Of a stretch of DNA of 64,000 bases, positions 13,465-25,065 are shown piece by piece. This DNA comes from Balanoglossus misakiensis (Eukaryota; Hemichordata). Positions within the stretch are counted from its first letter, which is position 1; every line of letters starts with the position of its first letter. The stretch is from the NCBI GenBank assembly GCA_040954595.2, contig CM082598.2, positions 10,106,001 through 10,170,000 on the forward strand, written 5' to 3'. The position numbers and the translations under genes were made by a program. Below the pieces are notes generated by a model. That model made no database searches and was not told the origin of the DNA. It saw nothing but the letters and a program-made list of their open reading frames with translations.

Positions 13465-13490
13465 ATGAGAGAGAGAGAGGGAGAGAGAGA
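13465..13490. repeat. GA-rich microsatellite in the e6-e7 intron
   Basis: An imperfect (GA)n run that varies in length between copies and explains part of the unit-length variation. Copies 1 and 5 have the longest versions (around 1432-1460 and 27356-27382). Confidence 0.85.
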
Positions 13491-14018
13491 TCGCGCTCGA
13501 ACAATCAGGGGGTCACGCAGACGTAATCTTTTCATTGGCGTGATACTGATATCACCACGTAACTTGCAATTCCCAAGAGTGCGACTGTACGTACGTAAAC
13601 TGTATCAAATTCAACTCATTCACGTCATATGAGAGGAGGTATACCGTGCGAATGCGAGCGCTGGGGGAACCGGGTACCGCCTACTTGAAATGGACCTCTT
13701 CCCTTAGTGAAGTCAAATAATCATAATTATCTATCATGTAAGAAGTCAAAAATGTAAGAGAATGTTTTAATAAATATGTCAACTTATTATTTATATTCCC
13801 CTGTATATATTCCCCTGTAAATGTCTCATAATTTGAGGAATAATATTTTGGAAGCTGAACGGAAGTTGCAACTCAAATCAAATTTCAACTTCTCCAATAT
13901 ATGGAATAACACTATAAGCCTACTGACTTGAGAAACTCAAATTGAATTTCAAATTCTCGAACAAACGAAAATATGTTTGAATGTAAGTAATCTTACTATA
14001 AAATTGACATGCAATTAC

Positions 14019-14198
14019 CTGTCGTTGGTGAAGCAAACTGAACAATGGACATGACAAATGATGTTTTCTGTGTAGATTATAAATAAACTGACTCTCATCA
14101 CTTGATGTTAGGATTTCTTGCATTGCCAGAATGATGTGATCACCAGAATTCTCTGATGAATCAAACAATTTCAGCCTGGAGATTTCCCTGGACAGTGT
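14019..14198 (-). pseudogene. INTS1 e6 (reference copy)
   Basis: A 180-nt exon of exactly 60 codons, phase 0 on both sides. The acceptor is CTCACACAG and the donor CAG|GTAATT. It encodes TLSREISRLKLFDSSENSGD and ends with HLSCPLFSLLHQRQ. The match is to human ALGQELARVVQGSPEVPG and FLACPLLRQLCQYQ. The frame stays open upstream of the acceptor, but that extension does not resemble INTS1. Confidence 0.85.
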
Positions 14199-14324
14199 CT
14201 GTGTGAGAAATGATGGCAAAATATTAATATCATTTATTAGGAAACCTGGCCAGTCACTGAGAAATCTGTCGGCCTTTACAAAGTATAGTTCATAATCTTC
14301 TCATAAAATGATAAAGTTGCCGCA

Positions 14325-14512
14325 AAGGTATACAGTCACCTATAATTTACATACGCCCATATATGGCTGAAATGGCGTATTTGAGCGTTCTAAAGGACAT
14401 ATGGCGGCGCTCTTTTTTTCGCGTGTGCCACCCACTGAAAATCTGTGATTGGCTAGATCTCAAGTTTACCATGGTAACTGTAGTTAAATTACCATAGGTG
14501 ACAATATACCTT
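14325..14512. mobile_element. Small inverted-repeat element in the e5-e6 intron
   Basis: Terminal repeats AAGGTATACAGTCACCTATA and, on the other strand, AAGGTATATTGTCACCTATG span about 188 bp. No clear target duplication is visible. It is in every unit (2295-2482 in the first) except copy 8, where the transposon-associated deletion starts exactly at its left terminus. Confidence 0.6.
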
Positions 14513-14574
14513 AACATATCATATTTCTTCTGGGAAGTGTAATTGTTTTAAGATCAAATATTACATGTACATAC

Positions 14575-14643
14575 CAATTGTATGCCTCTCAGATATTGTC
14601 TTTCCGTTGATGCACTCACTTTGTGCTCACCAATACTGAATAG
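14575..14643 (-). pseudogene. INTS1 e5 (reference copy)
   Basis: A 69-nt exon in phase 0 on both sides (acceptor ATTTACAG, donor TTG|GTATGT). It encodes LFSIGEHKVSASTERQYLRG and IQL, continuing from e4 so that FLKLFSIGEH lines up with human FLQIFPLSPD. Conservation is weak, so the assignment rests mainly on position, phase and being the only open frame. Copy 8 has lost this exon beside its transposon. Confidence 0.7.
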
Positions 14644-15096
14644 CTGTAAATATAATCAAAGGAGAAGAAATCACTCACTCATTAGCAATGATACTGCAAA
14701 AGTGGAAGTGACTGATTTTGAGTCTGAAGTTGGAAAAGAGTCCCAGTACAGTGTAGAGAGGTTTCCAGATTAGGTAGATTTTGCTGTCCAACCATTTTCA
14801 CACAACGGCCATAAAACTTAAAGAAGAACTATTAAATTACCCAGCCTGATAAGTTTTGTGGTGTTTGGAAAGTCGTCCATGTCTGATGACACAAGATCAG
14901 CTTTTGATTGTAACATGAGACATGATCAGTTGTGTTTTGGTTCAAAAGAACATGACCTGGTTTAAGAAGCCTTGCAACTTCAGGTGACTACAGAAGGAGC
15001 TATACTGTGCCCATTGGCCTTGATTTGACTGAGAAACCATGATTTACTGAAAAGCCACTTGGAAAAGGGTCCACTTTATTTCTAAACCAAACTTAC

Positions 15097-15224
15097 CTTC
15101 AGGAAGATCATCTTGGCTGACTCTTGACTATCTACAGTGACTTTTCTTGCATCCATCTTGGCTGCAACATCTTTCTTTTCATCCATCTGCATTGCCTCAC
15201 TTTTCTCCTCTTTCTTTTCCTCAT
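15097..15224 (-). pseudogene. INTS1 e4 (reference copy), acidic/lysine-rich linker
   Basis: A 128-nt exon with a TATTTGCAG acceptor and a strong AAG|GTAAGT donor, ending in phase 0. Only one frame is open. It gives a charged low-complexity stretch (EEKKEEKSEAMQVDEKKD) and ends ESAKMIFLK. The end matches human DDLAGMFLQIF, and the charged part sits where human INTS1 has a poorly conserved P/K/S-rich linker. Copies 9 and 10 carry extra substitutions here. Confidence 0.8.
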
Positions 15225-15506
15225 CTGCAAATAAAAATTGTGTTATGTCCAGGAAATATTATTTACTTTCTGAGAAGAAACTGGAATATCTAGCTTTGCA
15301 AATCAGTTAGTGAAATAAGAGAACGCAAACAATTAATTGTCATGAAATAGTCACCCCTGTTAATATCGCGAAAAATTTCCCATCACAAAAATTACCAAGA
15401 TTACAGTAACCTAAAAATATAAAATCCTAATAATGTCCAAAGTTGAAGAATTCTATATGTATGACTTAACTTTTGAGACACTATTTCACAACACAAATAC
15501 TAGTAC

Positions 15507-15665
15507 CTTTGTTCTCTTTATCCAGGAATGAATTTTTTTCCACCTTCTGCTCCTCTCATCTGTTGAACTTCCACTAACTGAGCCATGTATCCTTTGTCAA
15601 CCACAGCCTGTTCCATACTGTACAGATCTTGTCTGCAGGCCATGTCGAGATGCTGCAGTAGTTTG
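15507..15665 (-). pseudogene. INTS1 e3 (reference copy), A7 frameshift
   Basis: It encodes KLLQHLDMACRQDLYSMEQ and then VVDKGYMAQLVEVQQMRGAEGG, against human KLLQYLDQAV...MDKNYMAHLVEVQHERGASGG. Straight after GG comes a run of seven A (plus-strand T at 15533-15539) that leads into TAA (plus 15518-15520). With six A the frame would stay open to the GT donor in the phase e4 needs, so a one-base gain is likely. The alternative is a weak donor, GAAG|GTGGAA, just before the run, which also joins e4 in phase. All copies have the seven-A run. Confidence 0.85.
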
Positions 15666-16037
15666 CTGTGAAAAGAAACAGAAGTGTTACATGTGTATGT
15701 GTGTTACAGGGCCAGATCACGGCACATCATGACAAAATCTTTGTGAATATGGTGCTAGCATCATGTTTATAGCAGATCATGTGTATTCATACTTGTGGGC
15801 CAAATGACCTTAATATGTGGTTTGTTGTATGACTTAATTATAACACACACACCCAGTTTTTTTAATAGTCCTGCTTGAAAGATCACAGAGTGTCTTTGGC
15901 TACTGAAAAGCACCACCACAATGAGAGATAACTCACAACACCGAAGAGTAAATCTCTAAAGTTGTAATTTAAACCAAGTATGGAAATTGGGATGTACGGT
16001 AGCTTTGATGAGGAATAATTCTAGAGTTACAACATAC

Positions 16038-16110
16038 CTCATGCTGTTGACTGGTATACCAAAGGACTGCACAAACAAGACCAACTGAGCTGGTTCCAAG
16101 TCTTCCAGGG
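16038..16110 (-). pseudogene. INTS1 e2 (reference copy)
   Basis: A 73-nt exon with a TTTTTTTCAG acceptor and an AG|GTATG donor, phase 2 at the end. It encodes LEDLEPAQLVLFVQSFGIP and then VNSM, against human LQDLEPQQLLLFVQSFGIPV. The split serine codon (AG+C) joins e3 exactly where the human protein has SMSKLL. This is the most diagnostic INTS1 exon in the unit and is open in every copy. Confidence 0.9.
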
Positions 16111-16310
16111 CTGAAAAAAATGACAAATTCAGGATGAAAACAACAAAAGTTTGGTGAGAAAAGATCCCAAGTTGAATTGACACACAGATTGGCAGATATT
16201 TCCACGAAATATCACATGTAAATGGTGCAACAACAGATTAACCGATCAGGCCATGACAAATACTGCACCTCTTCACAAAAACTGCTGGGTTGCAATTTAT
16301 AGCATAAAAT

Positions 16311-16448
16311 TACTGTAAAACAGGAAATTTTTGTGATATCACAAGAGAGCTGACTATTCCATTGCTCACATTGTTTCTTTGCGACCATTTATTTTCACGT
16401 TTTTTGGCTCTCACGAAATTCGCAAAAATTTCCCCTTTTACAATAGTA
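16311..16448. mobile_element. Small inverted-repeat element in the e1-e2 intron
   Basis: Ends are TACTGTAAAACAGGAAATTT and, on the other strand, TACTATTGTAAAAGGGGAAA followed by TTTTTGCGA. They pair imperfectly across about 138 bp. A related single-ended piece (GCGAAAAATTTCCC ... GATTACAGTAA) lies in the e3-e4 intron near 15365-15410. Every unit has both, for example 4278-4415 in the first. Elements with this kind of terminus are familiar from marine invertebrate genomes, but I cannot name the family. Confidence 0.55.
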
Positions 16449-16898
16449 TGGTTGGATCTATACAATGTATACATTGAATGGGGATGAACACTGGACAGTG
16501 GAGCATTCTATATTAAAATTTGGGAAAACATTGAAGCCATATTAAGGTCATACTTGATTAAGCTGAAAGTCGGCACAGAATAAATTTGAAATTCAATTGG
16601 CTACAAAAATTGACTTTTCTGCCATTCTGAGATCTCCATGCTGAGCTCAATTATGTTGCTGCTTCATATAGTGGTCAGCAATAAAAACTTACTACTGTTA
16701 CAGTGGTTATACATGTAACTCTTATTAAATGTTTTTTTTTTCTTGTTTTATCATGAAATCTGACAATATCACGAAATCTGACTGTGGGTGGCACGACAGA
16801 ATAAAACTGGTTTTCGTCTCAACTTTTGTACATGTAGTGACACAATGAAAGAATGACAGAGAAACTGCTAACAGACAGATTATTATATATTATTTTAC

Positions 16899-17191
16899 CT
16901 TTTCATGTCACTTTTATAAAACACTGCATGGCAACAAATGTGAACCATGAACAATTTGCAAGACAATGAACTAGAAGTTGAACGAGATTTGAAGACCTGC
17001 TCTGGAAGTAATTGATTGACACTCACCCATGAGTAAGATTCCGCATGGGGCTGTGTGGCTTTCTTCAAGTAATTGTAGAATATATGTAACATGGATGTCA
17101 GTGTACATAGCGTTGGTCTGGTCGGCACTGGTGTCTCTACACAGCATGGAGCTGAGTATGGTGGGCCTTTCTACAATCAACTGAGCTAAAT
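16899..17191 (-). pseudogene. INTS1 e1 (reference copy), frame-disrupted
   Basis: The 5' part reads LAQLIVERPTILSSML, matching a human INTS1 stretch I recall as LARLVVERSTIMSHLF. The 3' part continues the same homology in another frame: HIFYNYLKKATQPHAESYSW, followed by QVFKSRSTSSS and a HI..HA motif, matching human SIFSRYVRRMR..EEVYSW and QVFLRWSS. The frame switch is near 17098-17115, and removing one base there would join the two parts. The donor is AAAG|GTAAAA at the low-coordinate end, phase 2. The exon's first base and its acceptor are missing; the retained GCTCAG could serve as a substitute acceptor. The following human stretch of about 45 residues has no counterpart before e2. Confidence 0.82.
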
Positions 17192-20100
17192 GTGACAATG
17201 TGTAATTAAAGAGAAATATACAGTCAGTGGAGTAAAGGGTATAACACAATCATACTGATGGAATTCTCACTACCTGAAATAGGTTTTTGCTACCTAGGTG
17301 AGTGATGAATAAAGGTCTAATGTCCTCTCTGATATAACATACTAGTGTATGGTAAATGTCTTTCAGAGATCTACACATTAAAGGGACAAACTCTCTACAG
17401 TTAATTCATTTTGGGGAGATTTTTACTCTCATATCCTACAAACGGGATGGAAGTTGTGTGTGGTCGAACATTGATTCACTATATATCCACATGTAGAATA
17501 ACATAAATGGTGTCTTGTATCAAACATAATGTATGGAAAAAGGGCAGCGAGAGAGAGACTTTGTCCCTTTAAATATCATAGCTGGCATACAGTTATAAAT
17601 ATGCATTTTTTGATTTATGTCTTGCAAGTACAAAACTGTTCTTTATTAAAAAGAAATACAGACAAGGTGATCCCAGGAACATAAAACCCAAAACTCAAAG
17701 CTACCAGACAGATGAGTCTTGAGATAAACTTGGACTTACTTGTCAATCAATCTGGACTGCTCTTGTAACAACAACTCACTCAATGCTTCACTGGTGCTGG
17801 ATGATTTTGTTGGCACTTGCATAGCAACAGATAAGGCTTTATTCAGAAACTCTTCTAGTTGGCTGGAATTGGCGCCTGTCAGCTGGTGATACACTGCATA
17901 TGGTGCAAAGTCAAACAAAATTCACCCAATCATAAAATGTATCATTAACATGATCATACCATAAAAAATGTGAATGAATTACAATTATAGCGTGCGCATA
18001 TTGAATCATACGAAATCACACCAAATAACGCGAGACTTAGAAATAACATTACATGTGTATGGTGCCACTTAAACGACACCATTTATTCTTTTTGAGCCTA
18101 AATCATGTTTAACCACAACTAGACAACCACAATGACCTTGTGAGAATGAAACCCACCAATAAATACATGTAGATAATCTGAAGCTATCACAGAAACAGAA
18201 TGTCTTTGACAAAGTATTGCAAAGCCTTCAGTTGACCGCGAAAAAGTTGACGAAGCATGCATGTGGAAAGTGGAGTGTTGACAACAATGTGAATATATGC
18301 ACGATAGCTTGCTGCGCTCGCACTCAGGTCAAACCTGTTACATATTACCAAAAATGTGGATCTATATAATTAACATTGGGTCCGTTCCTTCTTATCCCAC
18401 TCGTGTTTCTGTTTGTTTGGTGAGAATATCTAATAGGTTAGCCCCTTTCACTCCCAGTTCCTTCTTTAGAGGTCCAACCTTACCATAGAAAACGATGGGT
18501 TTGGACTGGAACATGGCGGTGAAAGGGTTCAGGTGCTTGAGGGAGTGTTAAAAATGCAGACTTTACCTTTCTATAACATGTCTCTATCTACAGCCATCCG
18601 TCCCTCAGTGACGGCTTCAATGATTTCACTCACTTCATCCAAGTTGCCACCACTGGCTTTGATGGGACTTTTCTCACTGCTCAGGGATTTCGCTGGAAGG
18701 AAGGACGTAAGACTGGAATTAAGGCATACGTCCCTACATAAAGGGAGGACATTTGGACATGATACCACAAATGGTTAATGGAGTTTCTGGGAAGGTTTTC
18801 AAATTCCAGGAATTTCCAGGAGTGTACGAATCCAGTTAAGAATTCTTTATGTCATGTGATCTGGCCATGTGACCTGCAGCATTGTCATTTCCAGGTGACG
18901 GCAAACAACATAGTGGCATCCAGTAAAAGTTTTCCACGTATGTAAGTACTTAAGAACCGCCAGACATGTAACATGTATCAGGTATAGTACCTCATCAGCC
19001 TCATGGCATTTTGTCTGCACAGTCTTTGTCTGCACCACGTTGCTGAAGTTGCCTGTCATCTGGAAAATTGAATGCCAACGTATTTGCGCTTGAGCGCGTC
19101 TGGCGTCTTTTGATATCAAAGAATAAATGCATTGTACAAACTTGAAACTATGTAGAATTTTTCTATTTATCCTGTGTGATATAGTGAAAACGCTCAAGTT
19201 ACAGTTTGTGTATGGTTTTGAGAATTATTTCACTGCTTGAGGTAAGTGAAATAAACAGCTCACCTTGTTGTCTGTTGACTTTTTCATAGTGGTTGAGAAG
19301 TTTTGTAAACACACTGTTTTCAGACTTTGATGAACTCAAAATTGCAGACACTAGCTGGACAAATCTCATCATATCTTCCTTCTTTTCAAGATGTTTCTAA
19401 ATGATATAAAGGAGTGAGAGTGAGAATTGTGCATGATTATGTCAGTTTTGAACTTTCATGTCTGTTTTGGACTGAGAGCTGTTGAATGAGAGAGAGAGAG
19501 GGAGAGAGAGATCGCGCTCGAACAATCAGGGGGTCACGCAGACGTAATCTTTTCATTGGCGTGATACTGATATCACCACGTAACTTGCAATTCCCAAGAG
19601 TGCGACTGTACGTACGTAAACTGTATCAAATTCAACTCATTCACGTCATATGAGAGGAGGTATACCGTGCGAATGCGAGCGCTGGGGGAACCGGGTACCG
19701 CCTACTTGAAATGGACCTCTTCCCTTAGTGAAGTCAAATAATCATAATTATCTATCATGTAAGAAGTCAAAAATGTAAGAGAATGTTTTAATAAATATGT
19801 CAACTTATTATTTACATTCCCCTGTATATATTCCCCTGTAAATGTCTCATAATTTGAGGAATAATATTTTGGAAGCTGAACGGAAGTTGCAACTCAAATC
19901 AAATTTCAACTTCTCCAATATATGGAATAACACTATAAGCCTACTGACTTGAGAAACTCAAATTGAATTTCAAATTCTCGAACAAACGAAAATATGTTTG
20001 AATGTAAGTAATCTTACTATAAAATTGACATGCAATTACCTGTCGTTGGTGAAGCAAACTGAACAATGGACATGACAAATGATGTTTTCTGTGTAGATTA

Positions 20101-23100
20101 TAAATAAACTGACTCTCATCACTTGATGTTAGGATTTCTTGCATTGCCAGAATGATGTGATCACCAGAATTCTCTGATGAATCAAACAATTTCAGCCTGG
20201 AGATTTCCCTGGACAGTGTCTGTGTGAGAAATGATGGCAAAATATTAATATCATTTATTAGGAAACCTGGCCAGTCACTGAGAAATCTGTCGGCCTTTAC
20301 AAAGTATAGTTCATAATCTTCTCATAAAATGATAAAGTTGCCGCAAAGGTATACAGTCACCTATAATTTACATACGCCCATATATGGCTGAAATGGCGTA
20401 TTTGAGCGTTCTAAAGGACATATGGCGGCGCTCTTTTTTTCGCCGTGTGCCACCCACTGAAAATCTGTGATTGGCTAGATCTCAAGTTTACCATGGTAAC
20501 TGTAGTTAAATTACCATAGGTGACAATATACCTTAACATATCATATTTCTTCTGGGAAGTGTAATTGTTTTAAGATCAAATATTACATGTACATACCAAT
20601 TGTATGCCTCTCAGATATTGTCTTTCCGTTGATGCACTCACTTTGTGCTCACCAATACTGAATAGCTGTAAATATAATCAAAGGAGAAGAAATCACTCAC
20701 TCATTAGCAATGATACTGCAAAAGTGGAAGTGACTGATTTTGAGTCTGAAGTTGGAAAAGAGTCCCAGTACAGTGTAGAGAGGTTTCCAGATTAGGTAGA
20801 TTTTGCTGTCCAACCATTTTCACACAACGGCCATAAAATTTAAAGAAGAACTATTAAATTACCCAGCCTGATAAGTTTTGTGGTGTTTGGAAAGTCGTCC
20901 ATGTCTGATGACACAAGATCAGCTTTTGATTGTAACATGAGACATGATCAGTTGTGTTTTGGTTCAAAAGAACATGACCTGGTTTAAGAAGCCTTGCAAC
21001 TTCAGGTGACTACAGAAGGAGCTATACTGTGCCCATTGGCCTTGATTTGACTGAGAAACCATGATTTACTGAAAAGCCACTTGGAAAAGGGTCCACTTTA
21101 TTTCTAAACCAAACTTACCTTCAGGAAGATCATCTTGGCTGACTCTTGACTATCTACAGTGACTTTTCTTGCATCCATCTTGGCTGCAACATCTTTCTTT
21201 TCATCCACCTGCATTGCCTCACTTTTCTCCTCTTTCTTTTCCTCATCTGCAAATAAAAATTGTGTTATGTCCAGGAAATATTATTTACTTTCTGAGAAGA
21301 AACTGGAATATCTAGCTTTGCAAATCAGTTAGTGAAATAAGAGAACGCAAACAATTAATTGTCATGAAATAGTCACCTCTGTTAATATCGCGAAAAATTT
21401 CCTATCACAAAAATTACCAAGATTACAGTAACCTAAAAATATAAAATCCTAATAATGTCCAAAGTTGAAGAATTCTATATGTATGACTTAACTTTTGAGA
21501 CACTATTTCACAACACAAATACTAGTACCTTTGTTCTCTTTATCCAGGAATGAATTTTTTTCCACCTTCTGCTCCTCTCATCTGTTGAACTTCCACTAAC
21601 TGAGCCATGTATCCTTTGTCAACCACAGCCTGTTCCATACTGTACAGATCTTGTCTGCAGGCCATGTCGAGATGCTGCAGTAGTTTGCTGTGAAAAGAAA
21701 CAGAAGTGTTACATGTGTATGTGTGTTACAGGGCCAGATCACGGCACATCATGACAAAATCTTTGTGAATATGGTGCTAGCATCATGTTTATAGCAGATC
21801 ATGTGTATTCATACTTGTGGGCCAAATGACCTTAATATGTGGTTTGTTGTATGACTTAATTATAACACACACACCCAGTTTTTTTAATAGTCCTGCTTGA
21901 AAGATCACAGAGTGTCTTTGGCTACTGAAAAGCACCACCACAATGAGCGATAACTCACAACACCGAAGAGTAAATCTCTAAAGTTGTAATTTAAACCAAG
22001 TATGGAAATTGGGATGTACGGTAGCTTTGATGAGGAATAATTCTAGAGTTACAACATACCTCATGCTGTTGACTGGTATACCAAAGGACTGCACAAACAA
22101 GACCAACTGAGCTGGTTCCAAGTCTTCCAGGGCTGAAAAAAATGACAAATTCAGGATGAAAACAACAAAAGTTTGGTGAGAAAAGATCCCAAGTTGAATT
22201 AACACACAGATTGGCAGATATTTCCACGAAATATCACATGTAAATGGTGCAACAACAGATTAACCGATCAGGCCATGACAAATACTGCACCTCTTCACAA
22301 AAACTGCTGGGTTGCAATTTATAGCATAAAATTACTGTAAAACAGGAAATTTTTGTGATATCACAAGAGAGCTGACTATTCCATTGCTCACATTGTTTCT
22401 TTGCGACCATTTATTTTCACGTTTTGTGGCTCTCACGAAATTCGCAAAAATTTCCCCTTTTACAATAGTATGGTTGGATCTACACAATGTATACATTGAA
22501 TGGGGATGAACACTGGACAGTGGAGCATTCTATATTAAAATTTGGGAAAACATTGAAGCCATATTAAGGTCATACTTGATTAAGCTGAAAGTCGGCACAG
22601 AATAAATTTGAAATTCAATTGGCTACAAAAATTGACTTTTCTGCCATTCTGAGATCTCCATGCTGAGCTCAATTATGTTGCTGCTTCATATAGTGGTCAG
22701 CAATAAAAACTTACTACTGTTACAGTGGTTATACATGTAACTCTTATTAAATGTTTTTTTTTTCTTGTTTTATCATGAAATCTGACAATATCACGAAATC
22801 TGACTGTGGGTGGCACGACAGAATAAAACTGGTTTTCGTCTCAACTTTTGTACATGTAGTGACACAATGAAAGAATGACAGAGAAACTGCTAACAGACAG
22901 ATTATTATACATTTTTTTACCTTTTCATGTCACTTTTATAAAACACTGCATGGCAACAAATGTGAACCATGAACAATTTGCAAGACAATGAACTAGAAGT
23001 TGAACGAGATTTGAAGACCTGCTCTGGAAGTAATTGATTGACACTCACCCATGAGTAAGATTCCGCATGGGGCTGTGTGGCTTTCTTCAAGTAATTGTAG

Positions 23101-23213
23101 AATATATGTAACATGGATGTCAGTGTACATAGCGTTGGTCTGGTCGGCACTGGTGTCTCTACACAGCATGGAGCTGAGTATGGTGGGCCTTTCTACAATC
23201 AACTGAGCTAAAT
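17192..23213 (-). pseudogene. INTS1 fragment copy 4
   Basis: Exons are e1 22921-23213, e2 22060-22132, e3 21529-21687, e4 21119-21246, e5 20597-20665, e6 20040-20219, e7 19264-19396, e8 18567-18692 and e9 17740-17893. Only the shared lesions are seen, plus a Gln-to-His change in e7. Private differences include an extra C after the T-run near 20440 (TTTCGCCG). The sequence above it, 23214-23785, continues as ordinary unit before the rearranged junction. Confidence 0.85.
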
Positions 23214-24108
23214 GTGACAATGTGTAATTAAAGAGAAATATACAGTCAGTGGAGTAAAGGGTATAACACAATCATACTGATGGAATTCTCACTACCTGAA
23301 ATAGGTTTTTGCTACCTAGGTGAGTGATGAATAAAGGTCTAATGTCCTCTCTGATATAACATACTAGTGTATGGTAAATGTCTTTCAGAGATCTACACAT
23401 TAAAGGGACAAACTCTCTACAGTTAATTCATGTTGGGGAGATTTTTACTCTCATATCCTACAAACGGGATGGAAGTTGTGTGTGGTCGAACATTGATTCA
23501 CTATATATCCACATGTAGAATAACATAAATGGTGTCTTGTATCAAACATAATGTATGGAAAAAGGGCAGCGAGAGAAAGACTTTGTCCCTTTAAATATCA
23601 TAGCTGGCATACAGTTATAAATATGCATTTTTTGATTTATGTCTTGCAAGTACAAAACTGTTCTTTATTAAAAAGAAATACAGACAAGGTGATCCCAGGA
23701 ACATAAAACCCAAAACTCAAAGCTACCAGACAGATGAGTCTTGAGATAAACTTGGACTTACTTGTCAATCAATCTGGACTGCTCTAACAGACAGATTATT
23801 ATATATTTTTTTACCTTTTCATGTCACTTTTATAAAACACTGCATGGCAACAAATGTGAACCATGAACAATTCGCAAGACAATGAACTAGAAGTTGAACG
23901 AGATTTGAAGACCTGCTCTGGAAGTAATTGATTGACACTCACCCATGAGTAAGATTCCGCATGGGGCTGTGTGGCTTTCTTCAAGTAATTGTAGAATATA
24001 TGTAACATGGATGTCAGTGTACATAGTGTTGGTCTGGTCGGCACTGGTGTCTCTACACAGCATGGAGCTGAGTATGGTGGGCCTTTCTACAATCAACTGA
24101 GCTAAATC
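23214..24108 (-). pseudogene. Rearranged partial copy: truncated e9 joined to an extra e1
   Basis: From 23214 the ordinary e9-e10 intron runs up to e9, but only the last 24 bases of e9 (23762-23785) are present. The sequence then jumps back to the intron just downstream of e1 and runs through a second e1 (23815-24108). The two sides of the join share CT. This e1 keeps its first base and is preceded on the minus strand by what looks like its natural acceptor (TTTCTGATTCTAG|GATTTAGC), unlike every other e1 here. It encodes DLAQLIVERP at the start and has the same frame switch as the rest. Confidence 0.85.
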
Positions 24109-24813
24109 CTAGAATCAGAAAGGTAGCAGTGAAGTAAAATCAAATATGTTTGTCAAAACAAAACAACAATAACAACACACATAATCATATTCAAATAAAA
24201 ATCACTTGGTTCATGCTTAGAACTTTCTATAAACTTACTCTTTTTTTTTGCACATACTCCAATGAAAATACTGTTTGATATATAGATCACAGACTTTTGC
24301 ATTTTCAACTGTTTTTGTTCTAATACTATTTGTGTGTAGCCCTCACCCAGAACCTGTATGTATGATTCACAATCATATGTCTTTATTTGTTTCTACCAGA
24401 GGTCTCCACGACTCATACTGGAAATACACAAATCATCATCTTACCAATGCAAGGTCGGCCATTTCATGAAGCTGATTGGTCGAAGAATATTTGGAGAGGA
24501 ACATGATGTACGCACTGATGGTGAGTGGCTCTGTTTCCATCTGGCAAGCCTTAGGACTAACAGCACATCGCTCACTGTGTTAAACGGCACAAAAGTTACA
24601 ATTTCTGTCAAACTCTGCACCTATTCTAGTTTCCCCCCAAAAAATTCACGAAAATGGCAAGCTAGACTTCAGTGTTATATCGAAATTCTACATTAAATTA
24701 AGCACTAAGCCTCATATATTGGCAACTCATTCTCCACATGAGGCATTTTCAGATCTTTACACGATTTTCTGTGTACAAAGATCAACCTGAAGAAGTATGA
24801 TACAATTTCTCAC
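24109..24813 (-). other. Single-copy intronic segment between e10 and the natural e1 acceptor
   Basis: About 705 bp not found elsewhere in the window. On the minus strand it starts at the e10 donor (TAG|GTGAGA) and ends at the pyrimidine-rich acceptor of e1. It must contain the breakpoint of an older, longer repeat, because in a normal gene the e10 downstream intron would not lead back to e1. I cannot place that breakpoint. No further INTS1 exon is recognisable on the minus strand. A candidate exon on the other strand has its own entry. Confidence 0.6.
24400..24520 (+). other. Candidate plus-strand exon of unknown gene
   Basis: A 121-nt open stretch is bounded by a good acceptor (TTTGTTTCTACCAG) and a good donor (GATG|GTGAGT), opposite to the INTS1 strand. 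It would encode RSPRLILEIHKSSSYQCKVG followed by HFMKLIGRRIFGEEHDVRTD, ending in phase 1. The aromatic/basic pattern around FMKLIGRRIFGEE is loosely like BEN-domain helices, but I do not recognise the protein. It may be a chance open frame or an exon from sequence captured at the old repeat breakpoint. Confidence 0.35.
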
Positions 24814-25065
24814 CTAGTTGAGTCTGTCCTTGGTTTGAGTAACCAATCGATACATTTATGCAAAGTCTGCCAATTACTCTGGTGGCTCAACAGTGCCAGC
24901 AAATAAGCACTGCACGAACTTTGAACTTTGCCCTCTGTTCTGGGTTTGTGCGTCTTGACAAAGAGTAACTGGTGTTGCAGTTGAGGGCAACTTTGCACAA
25001 TCTCGGGGTCCAGGAGCTCCAGCCAATCAATAAGCAGCCCTGCCGTTGACCAGCCTAATTCGCAT
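24814..25065 (-). pseudogene. INTS1 e10, only copy in the window
   Basis: A 252-nt exon, acceptor ATTGTCACAG, donor ACTAG|GTGAGA, open throughout. It encodes CELGWSTAGLLIDWLELLDP, then EIVQSCPQLQHQLLF, then YLLALLSHQSNWQTLHKCID, against human RLGPSSGLLVDWLEMLDPEV, VSSCPDLQLRLLF and YLLTLFTHQSSWPTLHQCI. Along with e2/e3 this is the strongest INTS1 match. It accepts the phase-2 end of e9. The last two bases of its upstream intron (the AG) mark one end of the sequence missing from all short units. Confidence 0.92.

Larger units (their letters stand above)
11171..17191 (-). pseudogene. INTS1 fragment copy 3 (reference copy for exon entries)
   Basis: A complete short-type unit of 6,021 bp with all nine exons; each exon has its own entry. 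The splice phases run e2 to e3 (2/1), e4 to e5 (0/0), e5 to e6 (0/0), e6 to e7 (0/0), e7 to e8 (1/2) and e8 to e9 (1/2), as expected of fragments of one spliced gene. e9 is open, so only the shared lesions in e1, e3 and e8 are present. It shares several substitutions with copies 9 and 10. Confidence 0.87.

Noticed and set aside
24358-24696. 112-codon plus-strand frame taken as a whole gene.
   Set aside because: Only the part bounded by splice sites (24400-24520) looks coding; the rest runs into intron-like sequence after GTGAGT.
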